A model generated the notes under the pieces. That model made no database searches. It worked only from the letters and a program-made list of their open reading frames with translations, and had not been told where the DNA came from. A stretch of DNA of 64,000 nucleotides from Algoriphagus resistens (GTDB taxonomy: Bacteria; Bacteroidota; Bacteroidia; Cytophagales; Cyclobacteriaceae): contig NZ_LMXN01000014.1 in NCBI RefSeq assembly GCF_001442615.1, positions 1-64,000 on the forward strand. The letters are read 5' to 3'. The translations under genes were made by a program, and so were the position numbers. Positions 24,809 through 32,964 of this stretch are shown piece after piece (the first letter of the stretch is position 1; every line of letters starts with the position of its first letter).

Positions 24809-25920
24809 TTATTAACGAGCAACGCACATATCGCATTTTAATCAGTGGTGGAGGTACCGGGGGGCATATCTACCCGGCTATCGCTATCGCAAATGCCTGG
24901 AAAGAAAAGCATCCTTTCAGTGAGATCTTATTTGTTGGCGCGTTGGGGAAAATGGAGATGCAAAAAGTCCCTGAGGCTGGGTACAAAATAAAAGGGCTTC
25001 CTGTAGCTGGTCTGCAAAGGAGCTTGACTATTGAAAACCTCAAGTTTCCTTTCAAACTGTTGAAAAGCCTGACCCAAGCTTCACAAATCATCAAGGACTT
25101 CAACCCGGATGCAGTGGTAGGAGTCGGAGGATATGCAAGTGGACCGGTGCTTTACGCTGCTCAAGTGAAAGGTATTCCTACCCTGGTGCAGGAGCAAAAT
25201 TCCTACGCAGGTTTGACTAATAAAATTCTGGCTAAAAGAGCAAAAAAAATCTGTGTGGCTTATCCGGAGATGGATCGCTTCTTTCCAACGGATAGAATTG
25301 CCTATACAGGGAATCCTGTTCGGAAGGACATTCTGGATTTGTCTGGAAAAAGAGAAAAGGCTCTTGCTCATTTTGGGTTGGACCCTGCTAAGAAAACCCT
25401 TCTGGTTTTGGGTGGGTCTCTGGGCGCCAGAACACTTAATCAAGCAGTGTTAGCCGATATGCAAAAACTGGATAATGAAGGCTATCAGGTGCTTTGGCAG
25501 TGCGGTAAGTTTTATTTCCAAGAAATGAAATCCCGGTTGGCTGATTCAGGGCTGAAGAAAATTCATCTACATGAATTTATCCGTGAGATGGATTTGGCCT
25601 ATGCAGCGGCAGATGTGATCGTCTCAAGGGCCGGCGCCTTGTCGGTTTCAGAGCTTTCGCTTGTGGGCAAGCCGGTGATTTTTATTCCCTCTCCCAATGT
25701 GGCTGAAGATCATCAGACCAAAAATGCCATGGCCTATGTAAGTCATGAAGCGGCATTGTTAGTAAAAGACTCAGAAGCAGTAGGTGCATTGGAACAACAA
25801 GTAACTAAGCTAATGAAAGATGCTAAGCTCTCCGGGGAATTGGGGAGAAATATAAGGAATATGGCTAAGCCGGATGCGGCCGATGCCATAGTGAAAGAAA
25901 TAGAACAATTGATTGCATGA
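24808..25920 (+). CDS. murG: MurG N-acetylglucosaminyl transferase (probable ATT start)
   Basis: 370 residues if read from ATT at 24808. The membrane and lipid I binding motif RILISGGGTGGHIYPAIAIANAW begins 9 to 10 codons after that point. The first ATG in frame (24943) would remove it. No ATG, GTG or TTG exists in frame between the stop at 24796-24798 and 24943, so initiation must use ATT at 24808 (overlapping the ftsW stop as TAATT, where TAATG would be normal) or ATT at 24811. Later motifs: GGSLGARTLNQ, SRAGALSVSEL and PNVAEDHQTKNA. It converts lipid I to lipid II. Ends overlapping murC. Confidence 0.93.
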   Translation: MINEQRTYRILISGGGTGGHIYPAIAIANAWKEKHPFSEILFVGALGKMEMQKVPEAGYKIKGLPVAGLQRSLTIENLKFPFKLLKSLTQASQIIKDFNPDAVVGVGGYASGPVLYAAQVKGIPTLVQEQNSYAGLTNKILAKRAKKICVAYPEMDRFFPTDRIAYTGNPVRKDILDLSGKREKALAHFGLDPAKKTLLVLGGSLGARTLNQAVLADMQKLDNEGYQVLWQCGKFYFQEMKSRLADSGLKKIHLHEFIREMDLAYAAADVIVSRAGALSVSELSLVGKPVIFIPSPNVAEDHQTKNAMAYVSHEAALLVKDSEAVGALEQQVTKLMKDAKLSGELGRNIRNMAKPDAADAIVKEIEQLIA

Positions 25921-27329
25921 GTTTCGAAGGTATAAATAGCGTCCATTTGCTCGGTATCGGAGGTATAGGCATGAGTGCCTTGGCCCGATGGTTCGGCCAT
26001 GAAGGATTTGCTGTGTCTGGTTATGACCGCACACCTTCACCACTTACGGATGAATTGATCGCAGAAGGGATGCAGATTTCCTTCGTGGATGAGTTAGGTA
26101 CTATTCCGAAGGCAATCGTAGATAGTCCTGAAAACGCGTTGATCATCTGGACTCCTGCTCTTCCAAAGGAGAGTGTGCAACTGAACTTCTTCCGAGGGAA
26201 TGATTTCCAACTCAGGAAGAGATCTGAAGTGCTGGGGATGTTGACAAGTGCCTATTACACCATTGCCGTAGCAGGAACGCATGGCAAGACTACTACTTCT
26301 TCCCTGGTGGCCCATATGCTGAAATCTGCTGGAAAGCCCGTAGTGGCATTTCTAGGTGGAATCACCCAGAACTACCAGAGTAATCTGATTTTGGGAGATA
26401 AAAAGTCCAAAGAACCAGCCTTGGTAGTAGTAGAAGCCGATGAGTTTGACCGCTCATTCCTAAGACTTCATCCGAATGAAATCGTGCTTACCAGCGTAGA
26501 TCCGGATCATTTGGATGTCTATGGAGATGAACAGCAGATACTTGCTGGATTTCTGGAGTTTGTCAAACTGGTAGATAACAAAGGAAGAGTATATATACAA
26601 CATACTGCAGCGCAGCGGCTGGGTGACGAAAAGCTTCCCAGAGTATCCACCCGGGAATACGGACTTCGCTCTTCAGGGATTCGTGCAGAGAACATTCAGG
26701 CTAAGTCAGGGTCTTTTGTGTTCGATTATATTGATGGAAAGCAGGAGATTAAAGGGTTGGAGTTATTTATTCCAGGCTTTCATAATGTGGAAAATGCATT
26801 GGCTGCAATTGCCATAGCCTTGGATCACCAGATTTCAGAAGAGCAGATCAGAGAAGGGATCAGCTCCTTTAGGGGAGTAAAGAGAAGATTTGAGATTCAT
26901 GTAAATGAAGGAAATCATGTCTTCATCGATGACTATGCGCACCATCCTGAAGAGATCAGGGCTTGTTTGAGTTCGGTGAGGGCAATGTTTCCGACGAAGA
27001 AATTGACAGTGATTTTCCAGCCGCATTTGTTCACGCGCACAAGGGATTTTGCGGAAGGATTCTCTGAAAGTCTCTCGTTGGCAGATTCAGTGATTTTGCT
27101 TGATATCTATCCTGCAAGAGAGCTCCCTATTGAAGGAGTGACTGCTGCCATGCTTTTGGATGGAATCAATACCAGTCACAAGGTATTGGTGGAGAAAGAG
27201 AATCTGATGCGGCATTTGGATCAGGCTTCGCCTGAAGTTTTGGTGACACTAGGCGCCGGAGATATAGATCGCTTGGTTCCTGCAATCGCTGCCTGGATGA
27301 AAGAAGGACTTAACAGATACGCAATATGA
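25917..27329 (+). CDS. murC: UDP-MurNAc L-alanine ligase MurC
   Basis: 470 residues. N-terminal VHLLGIGGIGMSALARWF, ATP loop GTHGKTTTSSLVAH near residue 120, central EADEFDRSFLRLHP, and C-terminal DDYAHHPEEIRACLSSV. It starts the peptide side chain by adding L-Ala to UDP-MurNAc. Four-base overlaps with murG and ftsQ. Confidence 0.97.
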   Translation: MSFEGINSVHLLGIGGIGMSALARWFGHEGFAVSGYDRTPSPLTDELIAEGMQISFVDELGTIPKAIVDSPENALIIWTPALPKESVQLNFFRGNDFQLRKRSEVLGMLTSAYYTIAVAGTHGKTTTSSLVAHMLKSAGKPVVAFLGGITQNYQSNLILGDKKSKEPALVVVEADEFDRSFLRLHPNEIVLTSVDPDHLDVYGDEQQILAGFLEFVKLVDNKGRVYIQHTAAQRLGDEKLPRVSTREYGLRSSGIRAENIQAKSGSFVFDYIDGKQEIKGLELFIPGFHNVENALAAIAIALDHQISEEQIREGISSFRGVKRRFEIHVNEGNHVFIDDYAHHPEEIRACLSSVRAMFPTKKLTVIFQPHLFTRTRDFAEGFSESLSLADSVILLDIYPARELPIEGVTAAMLLDGINTSHKVLVEKENLMRHLDQASPEVLVTLGAGDIDRLVPAIAAWMKEGLNRYAI

Positions 27330-28084
27330 AAAAGGCAAACATAAAGAGAATGCTCGCTTTTGTAGTGCTCAGTCTGGTGCTGGTCGGCTTTATAGGTTTT
27401 GTGGAAAAGCAAACGCTATATAAGACCTTCCAGGGAACTGAAATAAATATTGAAGGAGTGAGTGGAGTCTATTTCGTAGAGGATGATGAAATCACTAAAA
27501 TCCTGAATGAGGCATTCCCTGAGTTGAAGCCAGGGCTGATGCTAGATGAAGTGCCGATGAAAGAGATTGAAACCAGGCTGCTAGGCCATCCTTTTGTAAG
27601 GACAGTGGAAGCGATGCTGGGACAAAAAGGTATTCTGAATCTCAGTATCAGCCAGCATCAACCGATTGCGAGGATTGCCCAGCCTATGGCTGCAGATGGC
27701 TACATCACAACGGAAGGCAAAGTAATTCCCACTTCTACTTCATACACTAGCCGTGTGCTGATTTTGGAAGGAGACTATGCAGAAATTCTAATGGATAAGG
27801 GAAACATCAGCACTGATATGCCGGAGTTGATGGACCTGATCACTTTCATCACTGAAGATGAATTCTGGAATGCTCAGATTACTGAATTGGAAGTGAATTC
27901 AAGGGATAATATCCGTCTCTTTCAGCAAGTAGGGAGGCAAGTCATTGAGTTTGGAGATGCTCATGATATAGCAAATAAGTTTGACCGTATTGCGGTCTTT
28001 TATAAAGAAATATTGCCCCGTAAGGGCTGGAATGCTTACCACCGGGTAAGTGTAAAGTTTAAGGATCAAATCGTCTGTGAATAA
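27326..28084 (+). CDS. ftsQ: Cell division protein FtsQ
   Basis: 252 residues. One membrane segment (about 8-27: RMLAFVVLSLVLVGFIGFV), then a POTRA-like region (NIEGVSGVYFVEDDEITKIL) and a beta domain to the end. Weakly conserved in sequence; topology, length and position between murC and ftsA identify it. It bridges early and late divisome proteins in the periplasm. Confidence 0.88.
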   Translation: MKKANIKRMLAFVVLSLVLVGFIGFVEKQTLYKTFQGTEINIEGVSGVYFVEDDEITKILNEAFPELKPGLMLDEVPMKEIETRLLGHPFVRTVEAMLGQKGILNLSISQHQPIARIAQPMAADGYITTEGKVIPTSTSYTSRVLILEGDYAEILMDKGNISTDMPELMDLITFITEDEFWNAQITELEVNSRDNIRLFQQVGRQVIEFGDAHDIANKFDRIAVFYKEILPRKGWNAYHRVSVKFKDQIVCE

Positions 28085-28094
28085 TAGCTTGGAT

Positions 28095-29405
28095 ATGGAA
28101 AACAAAGAATTAATTGTAGGACTGGACATTGGGACAACCAAGATCTGTGTCATTGTGGGACGCAAAAATGAGTATGGCAAGCTCGAGGTGCTGGGCATGG
28201 GCAAAGCTGTTTCTGACGGAGTTGATCGCGGGGTAGTTACCAATATCGACAAAACTGTCCATGCGATAGAAAAAGCTGTAGAAGAAGCCTCAGAAATGGC
28301 TAACGTGGATATCGTCGATGTTATTGTAGGGATTGCAGGTCAGCATATCCAAAGTAAGATTCAAAGTGGTAGCATCATGCGCCAGCCAACGGATGATGAG
28401 ATTACCATCGAAGATGTAAGAAGACTTTCCAGTGAAATGGAGAACATCCTGATTCCTCCGGGAAATACAATTATTCACGTAATGCCGCAAGATTATACTG
28501 TGGATTACGAAGGTGGTATCAAAGATCCTGTAGGGATGTCGGGTACACGTCTGGAAGCTGATTTCCATATCATAACAGCTCAGACCACTGCTATTAATAA
28601 TATCAACAGGTGTGTTCGGCGTGCAGATTTAGTTTCCAAGCAACTGATTCTGGAACCATTGGCGAGTTCACTGTCCGTACTGAGCGATGATGAAAAAGAA
28701 GCAGGTGTTTGCCTGATTGATATTGGAGGCGGTACCACAGACATTGCCATTTTCTACGAGAATATTATCCGTCATACCGCAGTAATTCCTTTGGGTGGTA
28801 ACATTATTACCAAAGACATCAAAGAAGGATGTATGGTGATGCAAAATCAGGCAGAACTCCTGAAGACAAAATTTGGCAAAGCGATCACAGAAGAAGCTAA
28901 TCCAAATGAAATCGTGTCAATTCCTGGTTTAAGAAATAGAGCCCCAAAGGAAATTTCCATACGAAATCTGGCTTCCATCATTCAGGCGAGGATGGAAGAA
29001 ATCATTGAGATCGTACAGAATGAGATTATGCAAAGCGGGCATTACAAAAAACTTGCAGGTGGAATAGTCCTGACAGGCGGTGGCTCACAATTGCAATTTA
29101 TAAGTCAGCTATTTGAATATATGACTGGGCTGGATACAAGAATAGGTTACCCCAATGAGCATTTGGGCAAGTCTGTGATTGAGGAGGTGAAGAGTCCAAT
29201 GTACGCAACTTCTGTAGGGCTGGTACTTGCGGGTTTCAAAGCGCTTGATGATAGAGATCAGGGATATGCAAATCGTACTGCCAATGGAAAACATATAAAA
29301 AGACCAAAAAATATAGAGATCAATCCAAGAGATATTTTCGATAAAATCGCCGGAAGACTGAAAGGTATTCTGAGCGATGACATCGGTGATGATATTAACT
29401 ACTAG
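28095..29405 (+). CDS. ftsA: Cell division protein FtsA
   Basis: 436 residues from ATG 28095 (MENKELIVGLDIGTTKICVIVG), ten bases after the ftsQ stop. A GTG at 28077 in frame would add six residues and is less likely. Actin fold: phosphate 1 loop VGLDIGTTK, CLIDIGGGTTDIAIF near residue 205 and GGIVLTGGGSQLQ near residue 318. The C-terminal tail (KIAGRLKGILSDD) would be the amphipathic membrane helix. It anchors FtsZ filaments to the membrane. Confidence 0.96.
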   Translation: MENKELIVGLDIGTTKICVIVGRKNEYGKLEVLGMGKAVSDGVDRGVVTNIDKTVHAIEKAVEEASEMANVDIVDVIVGIAGQHIQSKIQSGSIMRQPTDDEITIEDVRRLSSEMENILIPPGNTIIHVMPQDYTVDYEGGIKDPVGMSGTRLEADFHIITAQTTAINNINRCVRRADLVSKQLILEPLASSLSVLSDDEKEAGVCLIDIGGGTTDIAIFYENIIRHTAVIPLGGNIITKDIKEGCMVMQNQAELLKTKFGKAITEEANPNEIVSIPGLRNRAPKEISIRNLASIIQARMEEIIEIVQNEIMQSGHYKKLAGGIVLTGGGSQLQFISQLFEYMTGLDTRIGYPNEHLGKSVIEEVKSPMYATSVGLVLAGFKALDDRDQGYANRTANGKHIKRPKNIEINPRDIFDKIAGRLKGILSDDIGDDINY

Positions 29406-29412
29406 GGCTTAT

Positions 29413-29450
29413 GATTGGGGGAGATTGCTGGCACTGCCGTCAATTTCCCT
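29413..29450 (+). promoter_or_regulatory. Hairpin in the ftsA-ftsZ gap
   Basis: Nine-bp stem (29419-29427 with 29441-29449, one G-T pair) capped by a second stem GGC / GCC (29430-29432, 29436-29438). It has no T-run behind it, so it is not a normal terminator. It lies in the only sizeable gap (98 bases) of the cluster. It may act as a processing or mRNA stability site that sets ftsZ level apart from the upstream genes. Confidence 0.45.
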
Positions 29451-29503
29451 ATTTATAAATCCACTAATAACAACCATAGAAAATTTCACCAATAACAATA
29501 AAT

Positions 29504-31186
29504 ATGTCAGATAACATGAAAGATTACAGATTTGATTTACACAAAAACCCCAAGTCGATTATAAAAGTAATCGGCGTAGGTGGAGGCGGCTCTAATGCCG
29601 TAAACCACATGTTTGGACTAGGGATTAAGGACGTAGAGTTTGTGGTAGTCAATACCGATGCGCAGGCACTTAAGTCTAGTCCGGTACCTCTTAGGTTGCA
29701 ACTTGGCGCTAATTTGACCGAAGGTTTAGGTGCTGGTGCAAATCCTGAACAAGGAAAGAATGCCGCCATAGAATCAGAGGATGAGATCCGCGAGCTACTG
29801 GCTGATAATACCAAGATGGTGTTTATCACAGCTGGAATGGGCGGAGGAACCGGTACGGGTGCAGCTCCTGTAGTAGCTAGGATAGCAAAAGAGCTTAATA
29901 TCCTGACCGTTGGTATTGTGACCGCTCCGTTCATGTTTGAAGGGAAGAAAAAAATGAATGTTGCCCAGTCCGGTATCGAAGCACTACGTGAGAATTGCGA
30001 TACGGTGTTGGTTATTTTGAATGACAAGTTGAGAGAGATCTATGGCAATCTTGCTATCAGAACTGCTTTCAGTAAAGCAGATGATATTTTATCTACTGCG
30101 GCAAGATCTATTGCTGAAATCATCACTGTTCACCAGGATGTCAACGTGGATTTTGAAGATGTAAAGACAGTAATGAAAGACGCGGGCGCTGCTGTGATGG
30201 GTTCTTCTACTGAGGAAGGTGAAGGACGTGCGATCCGAGCCGCAGGTGCTGCGATCTCCTCTCCATTACTCAATAATGTAGATATCAAAGGAGCAGAGAA
30301 AATCTTGCTTTCTATCATGTCTGGTGAAGACGAGGAATTATCAATGGACGAATTGAGTGAAATCACTGAGTACATCCAGGAGAAAGCGGGTGACAATGCA
30401 GAAGTGATCTTCGGTCAAGGTATTGATGCAGAATTGGGCAGAGCTATCCGTGTGACGGTGATTGCCACAGGTTTTCAAATGGACAGATTGCAAGGGACTA
30501 CCAAGAAAGTAGAAGCCCCTAAAGCAGTAGTAACCCCGACTCCCGCACCAGCGGAAAGCACTCCCGTGCAAGAAGAGGAAAAGACAGTGATCAATTTGGA
30601 CTCGGGAAAATCCGAAAAAGTAAAGGAAGAGTCTGTTGCTAACGGATCTACTTTCGTGTTTTCTATGCCAAAAACTCCAGCACCTGCGCCTGCCCCAGAA
30701 GTAAAGCCAGTTGCTGAAACTCCAAGAGAAGAAGAGCCAATCGAAGAGGCTAAACCAGCTGCAAAGAAAGAAAGCCTATTTACTTTCATGAAGCCTAAGG
30801 AAGAAGTGAAAGCTGAAGCCCCAAAGCCTGCTCAGGAAAAAATTGTGCATGATCTTTTCGAAGAGGAAGAAGAAAAGAAAAAGGTAGAAGAACCTCAGAA
30901 AGAGGAGCCGGCATCACCAGCTTTTGCAAATGATTATTATGAGCAAATGAAGCAAAAGGCGATTCAAAGAGCGCACGAGCGTTTTGAAAAGCTCAAAGGA
31001 AACCGCGCTTTCAACCCGACTCCGGAAGAATTGAAGGAGAAAATGGAAGTGCCGGCTTATCAGCGTAAGAATGTAGTTCTAAATGAACCTCAGCATAGCT
31101 CAGAGCCAAGTATCAGCAAGTACAATTTGAGCGATGACAATGAGATACTAGGAAATAATAGATTCCTGCACGATAATGTGGACTAA
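29504..31186 (+). CDS. ftsZ: Cell division GTPase FtsZ
   Basis: 560 residues. The tubulin-like GTPase core is about 1-335, with IGVGGGGSNAVNHM and the GTP loop GGGTGTGAAPVVA near residue 112. An unusually long acidic, proline- and alanine-rich linker follows (about 340-500, with EEEEKKKVEEPQKEEP). The conserved terminal peptide appears as VPAYQRKNVVLN near residue 518. About 35 more residues follow it, ending in a HDNVD tail. Bacteroidota FtsZ proteins are often long in this way. It is the last gene of the cluster, and its stop is three bases from that of a convergent gene. Confidence 0.97.
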   Translation: MSDNMKDYRFDLHKNPKSIIKVIGVGGGGSNAVNHMFGLGIKDVEFVVVNTDAQALKSSPVPLRLQLGANLTEGLGAGANPEQGKNAAIESEDEIRELLADNTKMVFITAGMGGGTGTGAAPVVARIAKELNILTVGIVTAPFMFEGKKKMNVAQSGIEALRENCDTVLVILNDKLREIYGNLAIRTAFSKADDILSTAARSIAEIITVHQDVNVDFEDVKTVMKDAGAAVMGSSTEEGEGRAIRAAGAAISSPLLNNVDIKGAEKILLSIMSGEDEELSMDELSEITEYIQEKAGDNAEVIFGQGIDAELGRAIRVTVIATGFQMDRLQGTTKKVEAPKAVVTPTPAPAESTPVQEEEKTVINLDSGKSEKVKEESVANGSTFVFSMPKTPAPAPAPEVKPVAETPREEEPIEEAKPAAKKESLFTFMKPKEEVKAEAPKPAQEKIVHDLFEEEEEKKKVEEPQKEEPASPAFANDYYEQMKQKAIQRAHERFEKLKGNRAFNPTPEELKEKMEVPAYQRKNVVLNEPQHSSEPSISKYNLSDDNEILGNNRFLHDNVD

Positions 31187-31189
31187 ATC

Positions 31190-31714
31190 CTAGAAATCAA
31201 GCAGCATGTCTGCCTGGGTCTGCAGCAAGTCCATGTACAGCCTGTTGGTGAGCAGGTTATCTGACATATTTTGCTCTATTTTAGCCAGTTTTGGCTTGAG
31301 AGCTAGGACATGCATTCCCAGATAGTGGAAGATGTCGGTAAGGTGGCTCATTGCGATGCCACCGCCGCCTATTCCAGATGAAATGCCCACTAAAGCACAT
31401 TTTTTGTTCCTAAAGGTATTAGGATAAGTCATCCCGTCTATAAAGGTTTTTAGAATTCCCGGGAAAGAGCCGTTATATTCTGGCACGATGAAAACAAATT
31501 TTTTCCCATCCACCAGTTGATCGTGAAACTCATTATATAAGTCATGCTTTCCATTATTTTCATACAAAGCATTCTCAATAAAGTCACTGGGTAAGTTTTC
31601 CAATTCAAGGATTTCGGATTCCTCACCTCTATCTTTGAGAATAGTTTGATATAGCTCAGCGATGGTTTTTGAAACAGAATTCTTGCGGTTGGTTCCTACG
31701 ATTATCTTGATCAT
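31190..31714 (-). CDS. NADPH-dependent FMN reductase family protein
   Basis: 174 residues from ATG 31714 (MIKIIVGTNRKNSVSKTIAELY). The open frame extends 14 codons higher, but MIKIIVGT is the usual family start. Flavodoxin-like fold with GTNRKNS for FMN phosphate, VPEYNGSFPGILKTFID near residue 78 and VGISSGIGGGG near residue 108. Members reduce FMN or quinones with NAD(P)H. Convergent with ftsZ with a gap of three bases; no separate terminator fits between them. Confidence 0.85.
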   Translation of the reverse strand: MIKIIVGTNRKNSVSKTIAELYQTILKDRGEESEILELENLPSDFIENALYENNGKHDLYNEFHDQLVDGKKFVFIVPEYNGSFPGILKTFIDGMTYPNTFRNKKCALVGISSGIGGGGIAMSHLTDIFHYLGMHVLALKPKLAKIEQNMSDNLLTNRLYMDLLQTQADMLLDF

Positions 31715-31809
31715 TTTTCTGGTTTTTCTGAAAGGAATACATTCTTGCCTAGGCAAAAGTTCGAAGCTAGCAGGTAATTTATATATTTAGGGCTGGCAAA
31801 ATACTACTT

Positions 31810-32631
31810 ATGAACTACCTAAATCAAATCTCAGAAGCAGCATCTTTTATTCGCTCACAATATACCAGTGAAGTGTCAACAGCGATCATTCTCGGAACAG
31901 GACTCGGACATTTGGGGGATCAAATCACCATTGAAAGGGAAATTGATTACGCTGATATCCCAAATTTCCCACTTTCTACTGTAGAGAGCCATTCCGGTAA
32001 ATTGATTTTTGGCGAGCTTTCGGGGAAAAAAGTCATGGCGATGAAAGGTCGCTTTCATTATTACGAAGGTTATTCTATGCAGGAAGTTACTTTTCCGATC
32101 CGTGTGATGAAAAAACTCGGAGTGAAAACGTTGCTTATCTCCAACGCTTCAGGAGGTCTCAATCCAGATCAGGAGGTAGGTGATGTGATGGTAATTCGTG
32201 ACCAGATAGACTTATTTCCAGAAAGCCCACTGCGAGGAAAGCATTACGAGGAATTTGGTCCAAGATTTCCGGATATGAGCGATGCTTATTCTACAGATTT
32301 GAACGCAATAGCATTAGGTTACGCTAAAGAAAATAATTTTAGGGTTCATACTGGGATTTATGTGGGAGTTCAAGGGCCAAATCTGGAAACTCCTGCAGAA
32401 TACAAGTATCTGCGGGGATTAGGAGCAGATGCTGTAGGGATGAGTACAGTGCCCGAAGTGATCGTGGCCAGACAAATGGGAATAGCCGTTTTTGGTGTTT
32501 CTGCAATTACTGATTTGGGGGTAGAAGGTAAAATTGAACCAGTTACCATAGCTGCAGTACTTGCTGCCGCTGCGAAAGCTGAACCTGTGATGGCTGAGCT
32601 CATCAAGGAATTGCTGAGGCACATTGGTTGA
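31810..32631 (+). CDS. punA: Purine nucleoside phosphorylase
   Basis: 273 residues, trimeric PNP family. Motifs: ILGTGLGHLG, VESHSGKLIFG, phosphate-binding MKGRFHYYEGY, NASGGLNPD, and the purine site VQGPNLETPAEYKYLRGLGADAVGMSTVPE. It splits inosine and guanosine with phosphate for purine salvage. Monocistronic. The gap after it (32632-32964) shows no obvious T-tailed hairpin. Confidence 0.92.
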   Translation: MNYLNQISEAASFIRSQYTSEVSTAIILGTGLGHLGDQITIEREIDYADIPNFPLSTVESHSGKLIFGELSGKKVMAMKGRFHYYEGYSMQEVTFPIRVMKKLGVKTLLISNASGGLNPDQEVGDVMVIRDQIDLFPESPLRGKHYEEFGPRFPDMSDAYSTDLNAIALGYAKENNFRVHTGIYVGVQGPNLETPAEYKYLRGLGADAVGMSTVPEVIVARQMGIAVFGVSAITDLGVEGKIEPVTIAAVLAAAAKAEPVMAELIKELLRHIG

Positions 32632-32964
32632 AAAGAGAACTTCTCAGCTGCCCTGCTTCTGCAGTAGTAGGTCTAATTGGATTTTTAAACCATGTAGTCA
32701 CGAAGAGATCCTAGATTAGATCCATTCCTTTCTGCACAAACACTAATGTTTTTCTATAGCATCAAAGGGTGAACTTCATATCTAGGGTTGTTTCTATGCT
32801 TGTACCTCGCTTTTAATAATGAGGAAATCCTAAATTTTGATACAGCTAAGACTATGCATTGGAGTGAAGAAACATTTGCCAAAATCTTCTAGGTGATCCT
32901 GAGACCTTGCGACATTCAGAATTATACCACAAGGGTTTCTTACTCCGTTCGGTACGGGAGACGC
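32632..32964. other. Intergenic interval 32632-32964
   Basis: Lies between two convergent genes. AT-rich, no reading frame with coding character and no clear terminator; nothing further recognised. Confidence 0.5.

Noticed and set aside
24943..25920. ATG 24943 as the murG start
   Set aside because: It would remove about 45 residues, including the GGGTGGH motif required for binding lipid I.
29524..30027. Minus-strand frame of 167 codons
   Set aside because: Lies entirely opposite the conserved GTPase core of ftsZ and has no family character.
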